In this document: positions 61,249 to 64,000 of the stretch, piece by piece | Position numbering within the stretch: position 1 is the stretch's first letter | How the letters are laid out: every line of letters starts with the position of its first letter | From: Armatimonadota bacterium | GTDB lineage: Bacteria; Armatimonadota; Fervidibacteria; Fervidibacterales; Thermosaccharophagaceae | Reading direction: 5' to 3' | Length of the DNA stretch: 64,000 nucleotides | Assembly (NCBI GenBank): GCA_025062195.1 | Contig: JANXAS010000004.1 | Span: forward strand, 32,525-96,524 | Translations under genes and position numbers: made by a program | The notes under the pieces: model-generated | What the model saw: only the letters and a program-made list of their open reading frames with translations | Databases searched by the model: none | What the model was told of the DNA's origin: nothing

Positions 61249-61357
61249 GTTCGTAGTTAGCCACGAAGCGAAAGCGTAGTGGCGTCCCAAATTGTCCCTT
61301 GTCTCTTTTCCCTTGTTTCATTTTTGACGGCATTCCGCTTCGTGCTTTACTACGAAC
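61249..61357. repeat. Palindromic intergenic repeat, GTTCGTAGT family (copy 2)
   Basis: GTTCGTAGTTAGCCACGAAGCG ... CGCTTCGTGCTTTACTACGAAC; arms pair 19 of 22. Confidence 0.8.
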
Positions 61358-61431
61358 AGACGGAGGCTAATGCCGAGCCGAAAAGTTTTGATTTTGAGAG
61401 AATTTCACGCCGTCTAAAGACAGCGCTCAAA

Positions 61432-61531
61432 AATCCGTCAGCAAATATGGGCTAAAGCCCATAGCATAGTTGTGAAAAAGCATGCTTTGTTATCCATGCC
61501 ACTGGCTTCAGCCATTGGTTGATGATGGATT
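61432..61531. repeat. Four-way-junction palindromic repeat, copy A
   Basis: Outer arms AATCCGTCAGCAA/TTGATGATGGATT; internal hairpins TATGGGCT-AA-AGCCCATA and CCACTGGCT-TC-AGCCATTGG; GCATAG...CCATGC. Confidence 0.7.
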
Positions 61532-61600
61532 AGTGAGGGCAAAATTTATTCGGCTTGTTTTGTTAAAGTTTTCGCCGACTGAAGTCGGCGCTAAGGAAAG

Positions 61601-61706
61601 TTCGTCATCAACTACGGACTAAAGTCCGTAGCATGGTTGGAAATAAAAGCCAAAAATTTTTCTTGTTCATCCATGCCACTGGCTTTAGTTATTGGTTGAT
61701 GACGAA
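61601..61706. repeat. Four-way-junction palindromic repeat, copy B
   Basis: Outer arms TTCGTCATCAAC/GTTGATGACGAA (12 bp perfect); CTACGGACT-AA-AGTCCGTAG; GCATGG...CCATGC; CCACTGGCT-TT-AGTTATTGG. Confidence 0.75.
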
Positions 61707-61721
61707 TATAGATTGAATGCA

Positions 61722-63266
61722 TCACTTCGTTAGTAGAATGACCGAATCTTTTGGCACTTCCGAATTTACCCTTACTGGTTGCTTAGCTGCTCTCAAGCGA
61801 TTACCTTTCAAGGTGATTTTGTTTGTGCGCCTGCCACTAACCCCAAGGAAAACTTTCGTCCCATGTAAAGCCTCACATTTTGCCACTGTTATATTGCGAC
61901 AATTGTGAAGAGCGATAATTGGCAATTCCTCGCCTGTTGGTGGCTTTCGCAAAATGCGAGCTAAGGTGCCGTCCTCAACCTCATGCAAGCATAGTGCTGA
62001 ACGCTCATACTTACGGTGCACATCCTCGGAGATGTTCACGGTGAGGTTTTCTATGTTAAGCCCTTTGACATGGGCAATGGTGACATAGGATGGTTGGCGA
62101 GCATAGAGGGTGTCCCTCTCATCCGAAGTTGTCCTATTTCCACCGATGTGCTTTCGGCGTTCCGAGTAATCCTCGGCTCTTACCACATCAATTTTGATGT
62201 CTCGCATTGTTAATCCCTCAATTGGTCGTTTTGGCATTCCTTGGATAAGCAAACCACTGCCAGTGCGGATGTAAATCCGTTGAAGCGTAACATTGCGAAT
62301 AAAGCCGATTTTTGAGTCCTCATGACGGCGCTCAATGTCCATGAAAATGGGAAAGGTTCTTGCATTAGGTGTCGCACGCGGCTCAATGTTAATGTCCGAG
62401 AAAATGATATTCTCCATTATCCCACCGTCTTTCATGAAAAACCCGATGCCAACTGTGGAGTTGCGAATTGTGCAACCTGAAAATCGTGCGTTGCGAAAGA
62501 TACCGTGAGATTCCGTGCCCAACTTCAATGCTGTAGCTCTTGTCTCCAAGACACAATCCCTAACTTCCACATCCTCGCATGGATAAGGTTCGGTCGTCTT
62601 GAGGGCGATGCAATCATCGCCAGCAACAATGTCACATTTCAAGATTCTCACATTCTTGCAGCAGTTTGGGTTAATTCCGTCGGAGTTGATTCGGTCGTAA
62701 TTGTTGCGAATTGTGACCCCCTCTACGAGGACTTTTTCACAGCGCTTTAGGTGAATTGTCCAAGAGTCGCTGTAGAGGATGGTGATGTCACGAATGATGA
62801 CATCATGGCAACCTTCAAAAAGAATGATGCCGTAACGAAAATCGCCGCGCTCTCGCCGCTGTAAGGGTTGGTCAGCATAGCCTTGTATCTTGCCCGAACC
62901 AACAACGGCAATATTCCTTTCATTTTCGGCTAAAATCAAATGCCCATACCGTTCACTTTCAAAGTGTTCTGGCGAACGGCTCACCCAAATGGTAGCTTTG
63001 GCATCTAAGAACAATGTGACACCGCTGCGGAGTCGCAAAGTCCCTGTAAGATAATCTCCAGGCGGGAAATAAACAACTCCGCCACCGGATTTAGCACAGG
63101 CATCAATGGCGGATTGAATGGCTGTTCGGTCGTTATTCACCTTATCACCTTTAGCACCAAAATCATGCACATTGAACCTCTTTCTGCCGCCGCTTGACAA
63201 TGGATTGGCATACAAGAGGGCAATAGCACTTAAGGCTTTTATAAAATTTCGCCGCCTCATTCTCAC
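61722..63266 (-). CDS. Glycoside hydrolase family 28 (polygalacturonase-like) with Tat-like leader
   Basis: MRRRNFIKALSAIALL; FNVHDFGAKGDKVNNDRTAIQSAIDACAKSGGGVVYFPPGDYLTGTLRLRSGVTLFLDAKA; NSDGINPNCCKNVRILKCDIVAGDDCIALKT. Confidence 0.92.
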   Translation of the reverse strand: MRMRRRNFIKALSAIALLYANPLSSGGRKRFNVHDFGAKGDKVNNDRTAIQSAIDACAKSGGGVVYFPPGDYLTGTLRLRSGVTLFLDAKATIWVSRSPEHFESERYGHLILAENERNIAVVGSGKIQGYADQPLQRRERGDFRYGIILFEGCHDVIIRDITILYSDSWTIHLKRCEKVLVEGVTIRNNYDRINSDGINPNCCKNVRILKCDIVAGDDCIALKTTEPYPCEDVEVRDCVLETRATALKLGTESHGIFRNARFSGCTIRNSTVGIGFFMKDGGIMENIIFSDINIEPRATPNARTFPIFMDIERRHEDSKIGFIRNVTLQRIYIRTGSGLLIQGMPKRPIEGLTMRDIKIDVVRAEDYSERRKHIGGNRTTSDERDTLYARQPSYVTIAHVKGLNIENLTVNISEDVHRKYERSALCLHEVEDGTLARILRKPPTGEELPIIALHNCRNITVAKCEALHGTKVFLGVSGRRTNKITLKGNRLRAAKQPVRVNSEVPKDSVILLTK

Positions 63267-63350
63267 TCACCTTGCTAATTTTACCCATTGTTTTTCTTTC
63301 CTTAGTTTTTTCTTGCCTTGCTGCGAACTTTTGTGCTCCATTTGCAAATC

Positions 63351-63370
63351 GGTCGGGCAGTAGCCCGACC
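63351..63370. repeat. Short GC-rich hairpin GGTCGGGC-AGTA-GCCCGACC
   Basis: Perfect 8-bp arms, 4-nt loop. Confidence 0.7.
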
Positions 63371-63454
63371 CTCCGAATTTTGTCACGATTTTTTCTCACT
63401 TCGTAGGGCAAGTCTACTGGCTTACCGAATTTCGGCTTTTTCTTTTGAAGCATG

Positions 63455-63532
63455 GTTCGTAGTGAACCATAAAGGGATAGCGTAATGGCGTTTTCAACGG
63501 CACTCCACTTCGTTTCGTGCCTTACTACAAAC
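63455..63532. repeat. Palindromic intergenic repeat, GTTCGTAGT family (copy 3, shorter)
   Basis: GTTCGTAGTgaacc...cgtaatggcgttttcaacggcactccacttcg...ACTACAAAC. Confidence 0.6.
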
Positions 63533-63736
63533 TGCCTCATAGATTTTCGGCTCGGCAGTAGCCTTGCCCCCGAATAAGAGAAAACGGTCTGGGAAATATA
63601 AGGAAGCTTTAGGGCTTTTTAAGCCATTTGACTAAAGTCCCCAATATGACACCAAAAAGGTTCTTTATTGCCCTCATGCTAACTCGCTTACGATTGGCTA
63701 TTGGAATTCGTTCCTTTGTGTAACTCCTAAAAACGA

Positions 63737-64000
63737 TCATAGCACTTTTGTAAATCCGGGAATAGCTATTGGATACTTCCCCTCAGGATCCGGCTTAACT
63801 GGTGGCTCGGATTCAAATGTCATGTTTTCCAAGTTTGGCGCCAACTCAATGCTTGATTTCATAGCTTGATCAAATGCGATCATTTGTCCAGATTCCGCAG
63901 CCATTCGTCCAATTATTCCGACCATGCTTGCCATGGCGCTCCTTTCAGTCTCGTTATATGGCTTATCCTCACGAATTGCCTCAAAGAGAAGGTCTATTTC
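63737..64000 (-). CDS. Gfo/Idh/MocA family oxidoreductase, C-terminal part (truncated by window edge)
   Basis: Reverse translation EIDLLFEAIREDKPYNETERSAMASMVGIIGRMAAESGQMIAFDQAMKSSIEL...YPIAIPGFTKVL, typical C-terminus of secreted Gfo/Idh proteins; frame open to window end. Confidence 0.75.
   Translation of the reverse strand, partial: EIDLLFEAIREDKPYNETERSAMASMVGIIGRMAAESGQMIAFDQAMKSSIELAPNLENMTFESEPPVKPDPEGKYPIAIPGFTKVL

Overview
The window is a chromosomal segment of a bacterium with moderate GC and a high density of secreted carbohydrate-active proteins. I recognise about 47 protein-coding genes. The left edge carries a housekeeping run (recJ 5'-truncated, recO, trmD, dcd). The rest is mostly sugar, polysaccharide and cofactor metabolism: orphan sugar-ABC ATPase, GH5, GH28, GH36-like alpha-galactosidase, DUF4838, DUF1080, sulfatase, rhamnulokinase, two ROK kinases, cupin-type phosphoglucose isomerase, three UroD-like paralogs, Gfo/Idh/MocA proteins, and two H-X9-DG prepilin-like proteins. 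KdsA suggests a diderm. The gene mix resembles Armatimonadota/Fervidibacter-type genomes, but that is inference only. I found no tRNA, rRNA, CRISPR array or intact transposase. The observations most worth a second look are: (1) a DUF4838 gene split by a -1 frameshift exactly at an in-phase TTTAAAC slippery heptamer; (2) two adjacent ~100-bp repeats whose arms fold as a four-way junction with compensatory differences between copies; (3) a degenerate ~25-bp tandem array carrying TGTGA-N9-TCACA-like dyads, abutting a decayed DUF4139-like gene; (4) a 166-bp MITE-like nested inverted repeat; (5) a Tat-signal-bearing AmmeMemoRadiSam-type radical SAM enzyme and other unexpected export candidates; (6) a 1060-aa secreted protein with a duplicated carbohydrate-binding-like module apparently inserted within its C-terminal catalytic-like region. 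Names come from motif recognition only; no database search was run.
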